Assembly: GCF_048128805.1 (NCBI RefSeq) | Contig: NC_136016.1 | Coordinates: forward strand, 5,972,501 to 6,036,500 | Source of the DNA: Centroberyx gerrardi | Lineage: Eukaryota > Chordata > Actinopteri > Beryciformes > Berycidae | Length of the DNA: 64,000 bases | Reading direction: 5' to 3' | Part shown: positions 12,492 through 24,487 of the stretch, one piece after another | Layout: the number at the start of each line of letters is the position of its first letter | Numbering within the stretch: the stretch's first letter is position 1 | Notes under the pieces: model-generated | The model's input: only the letters and a program-made list of their open reading frames with translations | What the model was told of the DNA's origin: nothing | Database searches by the model: none | Position numbers and translations under genes: made by a program

Positions 12492-14466
12492 TCAGTTCCA
12501 GAGGCAGGGCCCGGGGCAGAGGCAGGGCTGCCGGGCCTCTGCCGGCCTGATCACCAGGTCTTTCACCACCTCCACGGTCCCGAACACCGGGTACAGTTCC
12601 TCTGTGAACTTCTCGTTGTAGGTGTACAGGTGCGAGCGCTTCTCCACGTCGTAGAAGGACAGCTGGCCCTGCTCATAGTCCAGGTACACCCCCACTTTCC
12701 TGGGCGCCAGGTTCTGGGCCAGCAGGGTGGCGGGCACCGTCAGGGCCTTCAGATCCGCGCCCCTCTCCAGACGGAGGGTGAGGTAGCCCGTGTCTGTGTT
12801 GAGGGAGCGGAAGCCCTTCCTCTGCGCGGACGCCTTGGCCACGCCCAGCCGCCAGTCCCGCTCGCCCACCTCCACCTCCCAGTAGTGGCGTCCGGAGGCG
12901 TAGGCGTCGTGGCCCAGGGCGCACCACCAGCCGTCGAAGCGGCGCGGGCACCGCGGGGCGTCCCGGCGCTCCACGCCGCAGCGCACACGCTTCTCGTCGC
13001 CGGAGATGATCAGGTCAGCGTTGGCCGTGTCCGAGTCCAGGGTGACCTCCTCTGTGGGGTGACAGAACAGGATGGAGAGATGAAACACTTTACATGAAGA
13101 GTTCACTAACTAATGTTAACTAATGCATTTACTAACATGAATTAAACATGAATAATAACATTAACAAAGATTAGTTAATGTTAAATTCACATGAACTGCA
13201 ATAATGTTGTTATACATGTTTGTTAATATTGTTAACTAATGTGTTTACTAACATGAATTAAGCATGAACAGCAGCATTAACAAAGATTAGTTCATATTAA
13301 ATGCACAATAAACAACTGCATTATGTAATGTTATACATGTTTTTTAATGCCAATGTATTGTCTAAATTATTATTCATTATTCAGTATTAAACATTTAATA
13401 TGAACTCATCTTTGTTAATGTCACTGTTCATGCTTAATTCATGTTAGTAAGCACATTAGTTAACATTATTAACAAACATATATAACAACATTAGTTCATG
13501 CAGTTGTTCATGGGCGTTTAACATTAACTAATCTTAATGTTGATGAACACTTAATGTAGATTACAACTGAAGATGACAACATCAGATGACAGAAGTATGA
13601 GGATTACAGATTCAAAAGGATTTAGATGATTTAGGGGCGAATGGTTTTCATACCTGCAGCATCACAAATCCAATTCCACACTGTGAAGAAAGTAAGGAGA
13701 AACATTTGTAACATTTGTAAACATCAAAAAATGATCAAAGTTGATCAAATTTCTTTTCCAGATAATCCAATCAATCAGTAGTCAGGATTTCCACCTACCA
13801 CTGTGGGGGATGTAGCGGATTGCATCTGGAAGAACAAGTGAACACTGTGGTTACAACGAGCCTGAGGTGTTTCATTCATCACACAGATCCTCTCACATGG
13901 CCCTTTCCCAGCCTGCTTGTATGCACTCTCCTATAATCACTTATCAGCACCAATTAGCTGCGATTCATGTGACTCATCAAGTTTTCACTAAGAGATCGAC
14001 TGATTAATTTGTCTGCTGATTGATTGCTTAAACCAATGATTGCTCTGTACTGCTATGCACATATCCTGTTACAATCAATGCCAATTCACACACTTACAAG
14101 CCTGACTATTTTCATGAGAGGATTTGTTTTGTCGCTGAAAACTACAATAGTAACACTTTCCCCAATTAATCAGAGGCCGTTCAAACAATCACTCACCAAT
14201 CCTCTGGCTCCTCTGCTTCCTCACCAGCCATTGTTTGGTCACATCCTCCTACAAACACACATTTGCATTACTATACTTGTCAGGAGTAAATTTAACCTTT
14301 GCCCTAACCTTAACCTAATCCAAATTTAATCTTGACCCTAAACTCAAGATTTAACCCTACAATAGCTCCTTGAAGATGTGAGAACTGACCGAAATGTTCT
14401 CACTTTGCAAATAAGTCACTCCAAAGGTGTAAATATCAAACTGCTTCTCACAAGGACAGCAGACAC

Positions 14467-14505
<39 letters not shown>

Positions 14506-15809
14506 TGAAAACATGAACAGAAAGCAGGCCAAGGTGAGATAAAGAGTTTAGCCAAAACAACATGCCTGTGTGCCGTGTGTATACAGCATGATTCCTTCTG
14601 TTTACACTGCTGAACTGTATGTATCCAAGTTCTCCTTTTCAACTCTTTCAACCTTTTATCTAAGTTGAATCAATCATAGAAAGTTAATCCTCTCAGTGCT
14701 TATCCTATGATTGATGATGAATTCAAGCAATGGAGCCAAACCAGTTTCTCCTTAGACCCTGGAACCAGACCCACCCTTAATACCCGGTTTATACTCATTC
14801 AAGTGAAGCTGCAAAAAACCAAGTTGATCCAACGTGATTTAAAATATTGAAACATTGCGACGGAGATGGATTCCAGACCTTGTCGGGGCCGTCGGAGTTC
14901 AACACGGCCAGCATGACGAGCTCCATGGCTGGGAGCAGGTTAGGCAGGCGGCCCCTCTTCCACTGGAACTCCAGGTCGTCCAGCATCATCAGCACAGGCT
15001 CCCCTGGCCACACAGTGGGCTGGCAGGGAAGACAAGGCAAGCAGAGGGACGATTCAGAGGAATGAGGCAGAGAGGGGAGGAATTAAACACCTGGGACATG
15101 GGAAACTACGTCCAACCTTTATCGTTTATGAGAATTCATCGATTGCAATCTGTCACACTGAGTAAAACGCCCTTTCCAAGTGTCTATTCCTTCTTATTAT
15201 TATCATAACTGCAGCATGAATATGACAGCGTGTTCATGAAGGGGGCGGGGCTTGGCTTAATCCTCTCTGTCAGATGCGAGGAGTGAACTGGGTCAGCCTT
15301 TAATCACCAAGGTGTCCCCTAAGGCAGCACCTATGGCAGCACCTATGGCACCGCTCACGAACCGCCCGATACGCACCTCGGGCCTGCTCTTGACGTCCCG
15401 CGTCCACTCCATGATGACTCGTTTGTGGGGTCCCATGTCGCACTCGCCCCCCGACTCCAGCATGCAGAGGAGGTGACCCTTCCAGTCCCGCTTCTCCGGC
15501 TTCTCGTACTCGGTCGGGATGATCCTCGGCTGCAGAGACGGGACACAGGGAGAGAATGCGTAGTAGCCCACCTGGTACTGTAGCTAGAAACTAAAAGGTA
15601 CTGTAAGGTACTGTTGGTTGACTTTGATAAGACAGCGGCGGTGTTTCGTACCTGTACTCTCTTCTCTAGCTCCGCGGCCCATTCCACTATGAAGTCGCGA
15701 CACACGCTGGGAGGCCAGGTATCCTCGCTGGTCCAGATGTGGCCGAGAACGTTCGACCTCTGGGGTAAAAAGAGTTCTAGATGAGTGTCTTTGTCTAGGT
15801 GTGTGTGAC

Positions 15810-15873
<64 letters not shown>

Positions 15874-16188
15874 TTTACCTGGCAAACTCTGTTGAGTTCT
15901 CGGGCCAGTTCCATAATAAATAACTGACTCTCCACCAGTGGCTCTTTCTTCTCGTGTCTCACTCGCTTACGAGACTCCTGCAGCAAAGAAACAGAAAGAA
16001 ATATGACTTAAAACTCTTGATCATATTGAAGAGAGGTAGAAAGATAGATGAGAAGGACCCACACATTATAACACACACACAAATAAGGCAGTGATTGGAA
16101 CCGAGTGGTTGCCGTCTGCTCGTACCTTGAGCCGGATCTTGAGCTTCTTGGCCGGCTCGATAAGGAACTGCAGGCAGTCCTTCATCAT
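12492..16188 (-). CDS. PRY-SPRY (B30.2) domain protein, unnamed
   Basis: Coding exons (5' to 3' on minus): 16188-16126, 15977-15879, 15759-15652, 15529-15308, 15019-14879, 14248-14197, 13825-13799, 13680-13654, 13051-12492; 432 aa. The last exon is a PRY-SPRY domain: PRY motif EVTLDSDTANADL, then GRHYWEVEVGERDWRLGVAK, GVYLDYEQGQLSFYDV and a terminal YPVFG strand. The small 27-nt exons before it are typical of fish TRIM/butyrophilin-type genes. The first 240 residues are not recognised: charged, probably helical, with a glycine-rich patch (SGAIGAAIGAALG). No RING or B-box is visible. The start is set at the first ATG of exon 16126-16188, because the upstream frame through the probable first exon (18231) meets a TAA before any ATG. 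SPRY domains bind protein partners; the role here is unknown. The donor at 15307 (GTGATT) is weak. Confidence 0.8.
13104..13555. mobile_element. Fold-back repeat element
   Basis: In the intron before the SPRY exon. Units of the type gttaactaatg...tttactaacatgaattaa...cattaacaaagattagtt occur twice directly (about 13117-13185 and 13229-13300) and once inverted (about 13405-13480), so the whole can fold on itself. AT-rich with no coding frame; a MITE-like element of undetermined superfamily. Confidence 0.65.
14470..14501 (+). repeat. CA microsatellite
   Basis: A (CA)16 run in an intron of the PRY-SPRY gene. Confidence 0.9.
15815..15869 (+). repeat. GA microsatellite
   Basis: A GA run with one interruption (gacagaga), between two exons of the PRY-SPRY gene. 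On the coding strand it is a CT run between donor 15879 and acceptor 15759. Confidence 0.85.
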
Positions 16189-18230
16189 GTTGGCAGCAGG
16201 AAAGCGAGGCCGATGCCCTGTGGTACAATAATAAAAAGCTTTAGTACGCTGGCACTCATTCTGTCAGAGCTGGACCTGAACCGCAGCTGACTGGGCTACT
16301 ATCGCCCTCACAAATCGATGAGTGAGCAGAAAACGGTTAATTTATGAGAGGTGGCAAAATGTGTGTGTGTGTACGAGAGAGAGAGAGAGAGAGAGAGAGA
16401 AAGCACTGCAGAACTTTTATCGCAGCTCTGCAACGAGAAGTCCACAGAGGCCTCATTAGGCGTCCTAAACTGCCTCTGGGTTGGCGGGAGGAGGGGGGAG
16501 AGGAGAAGAGGAGAAGAGGAACCTTGATGGGAAAGAGTGAAAACCGAGAGAAACAAATCCAGAGACAGAAGCAGCACAGCGACGTGATTTTTTTGTGACG
16601 TGTGCGTGGGTCGATGCGTCTTGATCGCGGCCTTGAAATTGGAAATGTATTCCGCCGAGATCTGAGACAGCAGCTTGGAGCCGTTTCACAGCATTGCGTG
16701 TGTGTGTGTAAGTGTGTGTGTGTGGGGGAGAAATCGTTGGACCCATTGCTGTTGATTCAGCAGCCCGCCCCTGCACCCTATAGTTTGATGTGCAGAGGGG
16801 GGGATTTGCTGTTCTTTCTGTGATGTAGCGGTGGCAGCAGAGCCAAAAGGATGATGCGATTGGCTTTCCAAGGACTCAAGAGGGATGTGTGTGTGTGGGG
16901 AGCTGGAGGGCTTTGGCACAGAAACCGAGTCCTCCAGGTGAAGGGCTCGCAATCAGGGCTGAAAGGTGTCCTAGTCTGCCTTTTTTTAAAAACAGTTATA
17001 ATGGTGTCACATTGCCTTTAAACCATCATAATGCCTGGAGGGACTCCATTGAAAAACATCACTCACTTAAGAGTACATGCAAATTAAAGTTTTACACTTC
17101 ATCATCAAATGCCTTCATTTATACTATTAAAGTGGACACAATAATCTGTTTTATAGTGGAGGGTAAACCCACCTAAACTCAGTTTGCTCTGCTTTTTATG
17201 CTGATGTGAATCTGTTTGACCTAAATTCATAGCAAGTAGTATCAGACTGATGTAAATTAGGTATATGAGGATAGGGGGGAAAGCATAAATGAATGCTTTT
17301 CTGAAAATATAATTGATTTTTTTCTTCATATTGGTGGTTGTTTGCCCTTATGATGATCACTGAGATCATAATTCACCCACTTTTTAGTTTCCCTGACTGT
17401 AAGTAAACCCTGTGGTGTCAACAACATAAGGGACATAAGTGAGAAATAAAAACGACTACGGGATTAACTTCAGCCCACACGGCCCATAGCACGTGTTGGA
17501 AAAGAAAAGGACACGCTTTGCCACTGAGCCTGTAAACGAATTAATTAGATATGGGTCAAATTTCACCACAGATAGTGTTTAGAGGGGGAAACACACACTG
17601 AATAGCCCTAATGCAAAACTAACAGGAGAGTTGTGTGTGTACATATTAGCTGCAATCTCGACATAGAGGGCTTGTCTGTGGCTCCAGAGGGCTGTGGATG
17701 GCACGAGCTGGGTGGTGGAGTGTCGCTCGGAGATTAGAGGAAATCCAGGATTACCACCCGTACATTTGCTGTAGGTACACAACCTCAGGTAGTGACTTTC
17801 TATATTAGGGCTAACCAACCTCTGTCTGCAAGTCAACATCAAAACAAACAGACTAATGGGCCGTGTAAGGCCGCTAGAGCATATTATTCATCAGAGATAG
17901 GTTATTTAATAGAGACCAAGAGAGCATTAAATTAGATATACACAATGTGGGTGTTTTTCTTTGCAGTCATTACAGTTTGTCGCTGCCAAAATGCTTCAGG
18001 GTGAAATTTTAGTGCTACAATATACAACAAATTGACGTTCAGTTCATTCTGTCGGCCAAACACAAAGTTCCCTTGTGCACTTATACTTTTTCATGATGCA
18101 GAAATAATAAGCCAGACGCTATCATTTCATTCATTTCGCCCCTGGACGCTGATTCAATTCAGTGTAGCCTATATTTACATGAGGAATGCCATTACAGAGA
18201 AGGAAAGTTTCTTAAAGATTAAAGTCTTAC

Positions 18231-18360
18231 CTTGTAATGAGACAGTTATCCTTTCCGCACAGAACTTCGCGTTGTTCCTCTCTGTGTGTTATTCCCAGGT
18301 CCGACTGATTTACTACTCGTCCATCCCTCAGAGATGCGCAGCCTCATCCACTCCAACTGC
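18231..18360 (-). other. Probable non-coding first exon of the PRY-SPRY gene
   Basis: On the minus strand a strong donor (ACAAG|GTAAGAC) ends an exon at 18231. Joined to the acceptor at 16217, the frame has a stop upstream of the MMKD start and no ATG in between, as expected for a 5'UTR exon. The outer edge is not defined by sequence. Confidence 0.5.
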
Positions 18361-18397
18361 GGCAGGGCGGCAGAGCGCGCTCTTATCTAGGGACGGG

Positions 18398-18453
18398 TCG
18401 GGTGTTTCCGCTGAGCTGCAGTTCGGAAACAGGCCGCTAGAGGTCGTCAAAGC
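18398..18453. repeat. Near-palindromic repeat, copy 1
   Basis: Shares tcgggtgtttccgctga, ctgca and ggaaaca with 19264-19319 in the same orientation. The core tgtttccg...gctgcagttcggaaaca is nearly its own reverse complement and can form a hairpin. Confidence 0.7.
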
Positions 18454-19263
18454 ATTTCTGACATCTTCCGTTTCGTGTGAATTGAGCATAACATACCTGT
18501 GTTTCTCTCACATTCTGTCCAATATCTTGTTTTTCTGCCGGAGGTTTGTTTGATTTAGCCAAACATCGTCATATTTAAGGTGTTAGTAAGCTACCTAAAG
18601 CGCCGATGGACTATTGTTTAGCAGGAGCTTCTGTTCCATGTAGAGTAGTGTGGTCTGAAGTCAGTAATGAATATTCAGTGTATTTTCAATAGGCTAATTT
18701 CAGTATGCATCACTGGGCTATCCAGTTAGCTAACTATTTGTTAATATTCTAACGAACAGAGAGTTGTAAAGTTTACATTGGCTGTAAAATGTAAAATAGC
18801 TGATAGTTGATAGTTACGCTGCCTTCACGTGCTGTCGGAAATATTGGTATTACGATTTGAGCGCATATGAACGACCCAGCAAACTGGTAAAGTGTGAATT
18901 TTCGATTAAACCTGAGTTGCCCAGATGTGACGTTCGGGGGGCAGGCAGCATGGAAGCCAATGTTAGCAACTAATGTTAAAAGTGATGTAATTTATTATTG
19001 TATGTTATGGTTTGGCATTCTCTGTAAATAATTACTTGCTGTATATTTCCAATTTAAATCGTTGTGTAACTTTTACATACATACTTCTTAAACAACTTTT
19101 GGCTAGTAAATTACATTTAAAAAAAGCATTCCGTTATTACAGCACAACGTAGCCATGTACTGTGATTTCTAAAATGAAACAAAAGCCACCAAAATATACT
19201 TCTTGTTACGTTTTGGCCTCAATGCGCAACTTTCCGCGGAGCCCCTGAAGGCGGCATAACGGT

Positions 19264-19319
19264 TCGGGTGTTTCCGCTGAACTGCAATTTGGAAACAGAC
19301 CACTAGATGTCGCTAGAGC
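19264..19319. repeat. Near-palindromic repeat, copy 2
   Basis: Second copy of the 18398-18453 segment, about 866 bases downstream in the same orientation. It differs at scattered positions (aactgcaatttgg against agctgcagttcgg), which argues for an old dispersed repeat rather than an assembly duplicate. Confidence 0.7.
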
Positions 19320-19651
19320 CCATATGCAGTTCATATCTCGATGTATTTTATTTCTAGATTGTCTAATAAAATTATGGAAACGCGTTAACCGGCGCAGAGA
19401 GGGTCGATAGCCCCCCGCCCCCTCGCCCCAACAGATGAACCAACTTTGATCATTTTAGCTGTTTCGTAGGTTCAAAGGCAGGCGAAGTGAAACACACCCT
19501 CCCAGTTGACCGCTCCTGCTGTGTGGCAGGTAGCAGGGAACGGGAAAGTGTCTCGGTATGCTGTTATTGATACACGGAAGTGGGTGTAGTGCGTGTCGCC
19601 GTGTTTAACGTTAAGTGACAGGAGGCTTCTGATCACAGCTGCTGTCACGAC

Positions 19652-22203
19652 ATGGCACCCAAAGACCCTCTGCTCGGGACTCTCAAAGGTAAAAATCCAT
19701 AATCGTATGCTGCTATTGGTTCATAATCTGCGGTTCGGAATTGTATAGGCAGTTGAAGCATCGCTCAGTCTTACGGCTTGTTTGATCAGACTTGTGATTC
19801 ATACCATTGGGATTAATAGTTTTAATTTTCCTTCCTGAAAAATACATTTTACCTTAAACAGCAGCATCTCTCATACCTTTTTTCATTGCCTGTTCTCTGT
19901 CACGCGCAGGCCAGTGTTGCGGTGTGACGGGCTCATCATGCCTAACATTAAACATATCATATCATAACATATCAAAGGTGATGCTCACTGTCACACAGAC
20001 TGACAGCAGTGTTTCTTCCCTCCCAGTGTGTCTGCTGAACCTGCAGGCGGATGGAGAGCTGGTGACAGACTCCAGCCCTCACCTCTCCTCCTGCTGCGAG
20101 CTGCTGGAGCTCATCCTCAGGAAGGGGCTCCAGCGTGAGTCATCCTAGTAGTGTTTGCATGCACAACACATATTTGTTCATGTCTTTTGCATGTGGTGAA
20201 TTGCTCTGGATGTATGTGTGGGTGTGCGTCCCATGTGTCTCATACATAAAAAATAAATTTCATATATGTATTTCAGAATTCTGTTTCGAATGACTCTCAT
20301 CTACATGTGTAAATACATTTTTCAGCCAATTTTTGTATCTTAACATCTTCTGAAGCACATGTTTTTTGCTTATGTGGTGTGTGTGTGTGTGCTCTCTCCC
20401 TCAGAACCAGTTCTGAGTCTGGTACACAGAGACTACTGGCAGTGTTTTGAGCAGCTTCCCCACCAAGACGCCTGTGGCAGGTTGTTAGACACACACAGTG
20501 ACAGCAAGCCTAGATATCTGGGACATGCTGAAGTGCTGCTGAGACAACAGAAACCAGCAATTTCAATAGAGTTAACCCCTGTTGTGTTGCCGGTGTTGTG
20601 TGCAGGCTGTGCGCTGTGTCTCTGGCGCTGGAGCGGGCGAGAGCGTGCAGGAAGCTGCTGACGGCTCAGGGCCGCGGCCGCTACCTGCTCCGACTGGCCC
20701 TCGGCCGCAAGGCCCTGCCGCAGTTCATCACACACCTGCTGCACACGCCCCGGATCCTGGAGGTCCTTTTTATCTCTCCTTTATATTTCACTTTACGTGC
20801 AATATACAGTTCTGCGATTCTCAAGCATGGCACTGACACAGCCGAGAATAGAGGCTTGTTTCCAGTAGTGGGAAAAGTAGTCAAATCCTTTACTTAAGTA
20901 GAAGTAGCAATACCATAATGGAAAAATACTCCATTAAAAGTATAATAAAAGTCCTGTATTCAAACTTTTACTTTAGTGAAAGTATAGAAGTATTAGCAGT
21001 AAAATGTACTTAAGTATTAAAAGTAAAAGTCCTCATTCTTTCAGAGTGTTAAATTATTGAAGCATTAACCTGTAAGAAGTATTTTAATGTTGTCGGTGTA
21101 ACTGCTCCATATACTGTTGGGGAGTTTAAACTCTAACATATTTTATGAGCTTATCATATGTTTTGCATGTAAAACATTATTCTGCAAAGTAACTACAGCC
21201 GCCTGTCAGATAAATGTAGTGGAGTAGAAGGTACAATATTTCCCTCTGAAATGTAGTGGAGGAAAAGTATAAAGTCTCCCAAAATGGAAATACTCAAGTA
21301 TATTCAAGTGTCCCACTGCTCCAAATAATGCTGAAGCTTTATATTGGCTCTTTTTCAGTGGTACAGCCCGGCTACCTCAATCCTCAGGAATGAGGAATAT
21401 GTGGGTGAGGCTTTTTACACGATCTGATTGTTTTCGCCAAATACTTGGCAGCGGCTTACGGCCGCCCGAAAGGAAATTGTTGTCATCACATTGCCGCTGG
21501 CAGTGTCCAACACCAACAACAGTCCTGATATCGACATGTCCTTTCCTCCTCCAGAGCCTTTCATCTCCCTGCTGCTGGTCCTCTCTCAGATGGAGTTCAA
21601 ACTGGACATGGAGGTCAGAGCAAATCCTTGTGTACACCAAGAAAACTTACATATAAATAGACGTATAGCTCCATACATGCAGGATTTCACTCCGCTGTTT
21701 ATCCATTTTGGAAAAACCACAGATGATTCCTTCCTCAAAAACAAATAGTACCCCAAAATGTGATTTACTTTCATGCCAGCAATCATAAGAGTAGGTGCTA
21801 ATTCATTCAAATGGTGGATATCTCACTTTGGAATTAAAGTCTTCCTGTCATTGAGGCTGCAGAAACATGAGAAGCGGTGTAACTCAATCTACATTAATAT
21901 CCTTTATACTCTGCTGACAACACCTCTGCTCTCTCAACACAGAACTGCAGTTTTCTGGATGAGAGCTGGCTCCTACCAGTAAGACACATGACTAGTTGCA
22001 GATTGATAATGAAATCTCAACAGTATACAATGTGACACACAGTCTGCTGATCTTTTCTATATTGTTAACTTGTGTTCCCAGGTGTGTGAGATATATGAAG
22101 CTGTACCGTGTCGGGAGGTGGGGATGGTGCTGAGGTTTGTATCTCCGATCTTTCCACTGAATGTGTCTGCCAGTATACATCTATACTTCCCCTGGATCAT
22201 CAG

Positions 22204-22244
<41 letters not shown>

Positions 22245-24487
22245 GTATCTCAGTGGGCGGGTCTTTGTCCTCGACCTGCTGCCTGGCAGTCAGGCTCAGG
22301 TCGACAAGTTTGTCTGCCCCGGTGATGTCATTGATGAGATCAACGGAATCTCCCTGAGGAATTCCAAGAATGGGCAGGTAAGAAAATCCTCAGGAGACTG
22401 GAGTCTTGCATATTATTACTCTATCACTAAGTGATGTAACACAATAGTGAGTCAACCTGTATCTAGTTTATGAAAGCTTTTACATTTGCTGTTCTAAACA
22501 CCCGGTTTGATTTAATGTTATTAAATTGTAACAATATAGCCTGATGCTGAAAGAAAACACCAACAGTGCCACAAGTAAATCACTTGCTTTGTCATTTTTG
22601 AGTTTTCAAAACTTATTTGACTGAATATTGTATGTTTTCTCAGCAAGAAAGCTCAGAACTATATCTGAGACTAAGCCAAGACCAACAGTAGCATGTTGTA
22701 TTAAGATGGTGTTTGAGGTTTCACTGCAACCCTATTAGTACACTAGAGTGACACACTCATACACAGCCACACCCTTGATAAACCCCACATGCGTTTGTAT
22801 AATTGAGAAATCCTACTCCTCTCATAATTATGTTTGCATTCCCTGGTTTTCGATTTGAAAACTTCCTCCGATCTCCCCCAGGCGGGTGTGGTTCTGTCCC
22901 GGCTGAAGGGCCGCCCCCTGTCCATGCGCGTCCTGCGGTGGCGGGACCGGGACGGAGCGGTGTACCGGCCCCTCATCAAGCTGCTGCGGGCCCTGAGGGT
23001 GGAGAACCCCACGCTGCGGCTCGGCCCCGCCTCGGCCCAGCAGCCGGGCGGCGAGGAGCGGCGGCCGTCCCCTTCGCAGTGCCTCAAGGAGGGCAGGCAA
23101 GTCGCTCATGTTCTTGTTCTACCTAATCTGACCTGTCTGTTGGGGGAAATTGAGCAATCAGTTTCAGTATGACATCTATATATGCTGTTTTTGACATCCA
23201 TTGAGACACTGAACCACCTCTCCTCAGCAGGATTGTGTACATTGTGCAGTTCTTGGGAAAGGCAAACATTGGAATGGTAGATATTTGTTTGTGCATTCTA
23301 ATTTGATGTGTACATGTGTTCTCAGTAACGTCGATTACTGTGTATTTGTAGCGTACTTTGTGGTTTTGTGTCAAATCAAACGCCGTCCTCATGTCTCCCA
23401 GAACTATCCCACACTGACAGCTGCTCTACTCTTTTCCTAGTTTGGAGGCAAGGAGGTGCTGCAGCACGCGATCCCACAAGTGTTGCAGAAAAACCTGCCT
23501 AGCAAGGTAGTAGAGCCTTTCCCCGCCTGAGGGCACACTGGCCCTTAATGGATGTTGGGCACTGTTGTCTTATTCTGGGACACACCTGATCCTTAATCGG
23601 TGTCGTTTGTCCCGCAGGAGGTGCTCTTAGACATGAAGGAGACGCATTTGATATGCACGGAGAAAAACAGCAAGCTGGTGAGTAGAAGCAAATGGCTGTG
23701 TTCATGATTTATTTATGTACATGCCGTCTGATTTTGACCAGGATTAATCATTTGTCTATGACAGCAATAAAATGATCCTGTCATAACATGCTGATTATGT
23801 CTTCTTGTGTGTCCGATTTGTTTTTCTTCAGGAGCTTTTCCAGCATCACTACCCAGAAATCTCATGTGTAGGGAGGTTCGGTCAGCCGGACTACACGGTA
23901 TTTGCATTCTGTGTTGCGTAAGTATTTTGATTTAATTTCTATACTGAACCTTACATTTAGTCTGTCTGAAATATATAGCATGTACAGCTTTTTCCACGAA
24001 TAGCAAAAAAAGCAATGAAGCATCCTTTTATTCTGTGCACATCATGCAGCCACATGCCACAACTGGCCTAGAATATTTCTCTGCTGCATAATAATTCATG
24101 CAAGGGGGTTATCCGGATGCTCTGCACACTTCTGTCGCACCCCTCCATAGAGACATGGTGGTGGTGATGCAATACTCAAGCCATTACAGGTCTGTTGTCA
24201 TTGGCTGGACCCAGATGTCATCCAAGCACATGATTGGCTCTGTTCACAGAGACTCCCCAGAAACTCCTCAGTCGACCGGCTTCTGCTGTGTGGCGCTGAG
24301 AGCCAGTACGGTCAAGGAGTGTGAGGAAATTGTCTGCCGTATTGGTGAGGCTTACTTTTATGGTTCTTTACATAGTGATTTTAGTATTTAACCATCTAGA
24401 TGACAGAAATGTTGGCAAGCTTATTAATTCTGTTTATTTGCCTTCCTTACAGCTACTGGTTTCAAGCATACAGAGTGGTTTGTATGA
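19652..24487 (+). CDS. RUN-PDZ-PTB adaptor protein, unnamed
   Basis: Sixteen coding exons: 19652-19688, 20027-20134, 20405-20480, 20606-20762, 21359-21404, 21555-21613, 21943-21978, 22082-22134, 22245-22377, 22882-23096, 23231-23276, 23441-23506, 23618-23677, 23832-23917, 24250-24344, 24453-24487; 435 aa from ATG to TGA. Residues ~10-190 look like a RUN domain (helices with LVHRDYWQCFEQL, RGRYLLRLALGRKALPQFI). About 190-275 is a PDZ-like domain (GRVFVLDLLPGSQAQ, then PGDVIDEINGISLRN). About 305-430 is a PTB/PID-like domain (RIVYIVQFLGKANIG, ending VKECEEIVCRIATGF). These are interaction modules, so an adaptor for small GTPases and receptor tails is likely, but this is inference. The donor after 20480 (GTTGTT) is weak, and the donor after 23096 is GC (GCAAGT). 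No human counterpart sits between ITGB4 and H3-3B as I recall it. The 3' end lies tail to tail with h3f3b. Confidence 0.82.
20863..21318. mobile_element. hAT-like non-autonomous element (candidate)
   Basis: Inside an intron of the RUN-PDZ-PTB gene. It starts cagtagtggga and ends tcccactg, giving short inverted ends of CAGTAGTGGGA type. The interior is rich in acttaagta/aaaagta motifs, as in a widespread teleost MITE. I could not see a clear 8-bp target duplication. Confidence 0.6.
22207..22242 (+). repeat. CT microsatellite forming a polypyrimidine tract
   Basis: A run of about 18 CT units ends directly in the CAG acceptor of the exon beginning at 22245. Confidence 0.9.

Larger units (their letters stand above)
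18361..19651. promoter_or_regulatory. Intergenic region between two divergent genes
   Basis: Separates the first exon of the PRY-SPRY gene (-) from the ATG of the RUN-PDZ-PTB gene (+). No coding exon is visible. It holds two copies of a ~55-bp segment (18398-18453 and 19264-19319), an element at about 19228-19262 that resembles sequence upstream of wbp2, and a GC-rich stretch near 19,410-19,640 that probably includes the plus-strand promoter. No TATA box was assigned. Confidence 0.5.

Noticed and set aside
12399-13097. Long plus-strand open frame over the SPRY exon
   Set aside because: It is the antisense shadow of the GC-rich PRY-SPRY exon on the minus strand, whose frame has clear domain motifs and fitting splice sites.
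18032-18553. 173-codon plus-strand frame near the divergent promoter
   Set aside because: No recognisable domain, overlaps the minus-strand first exon and a repeated palindrome; likely chance.
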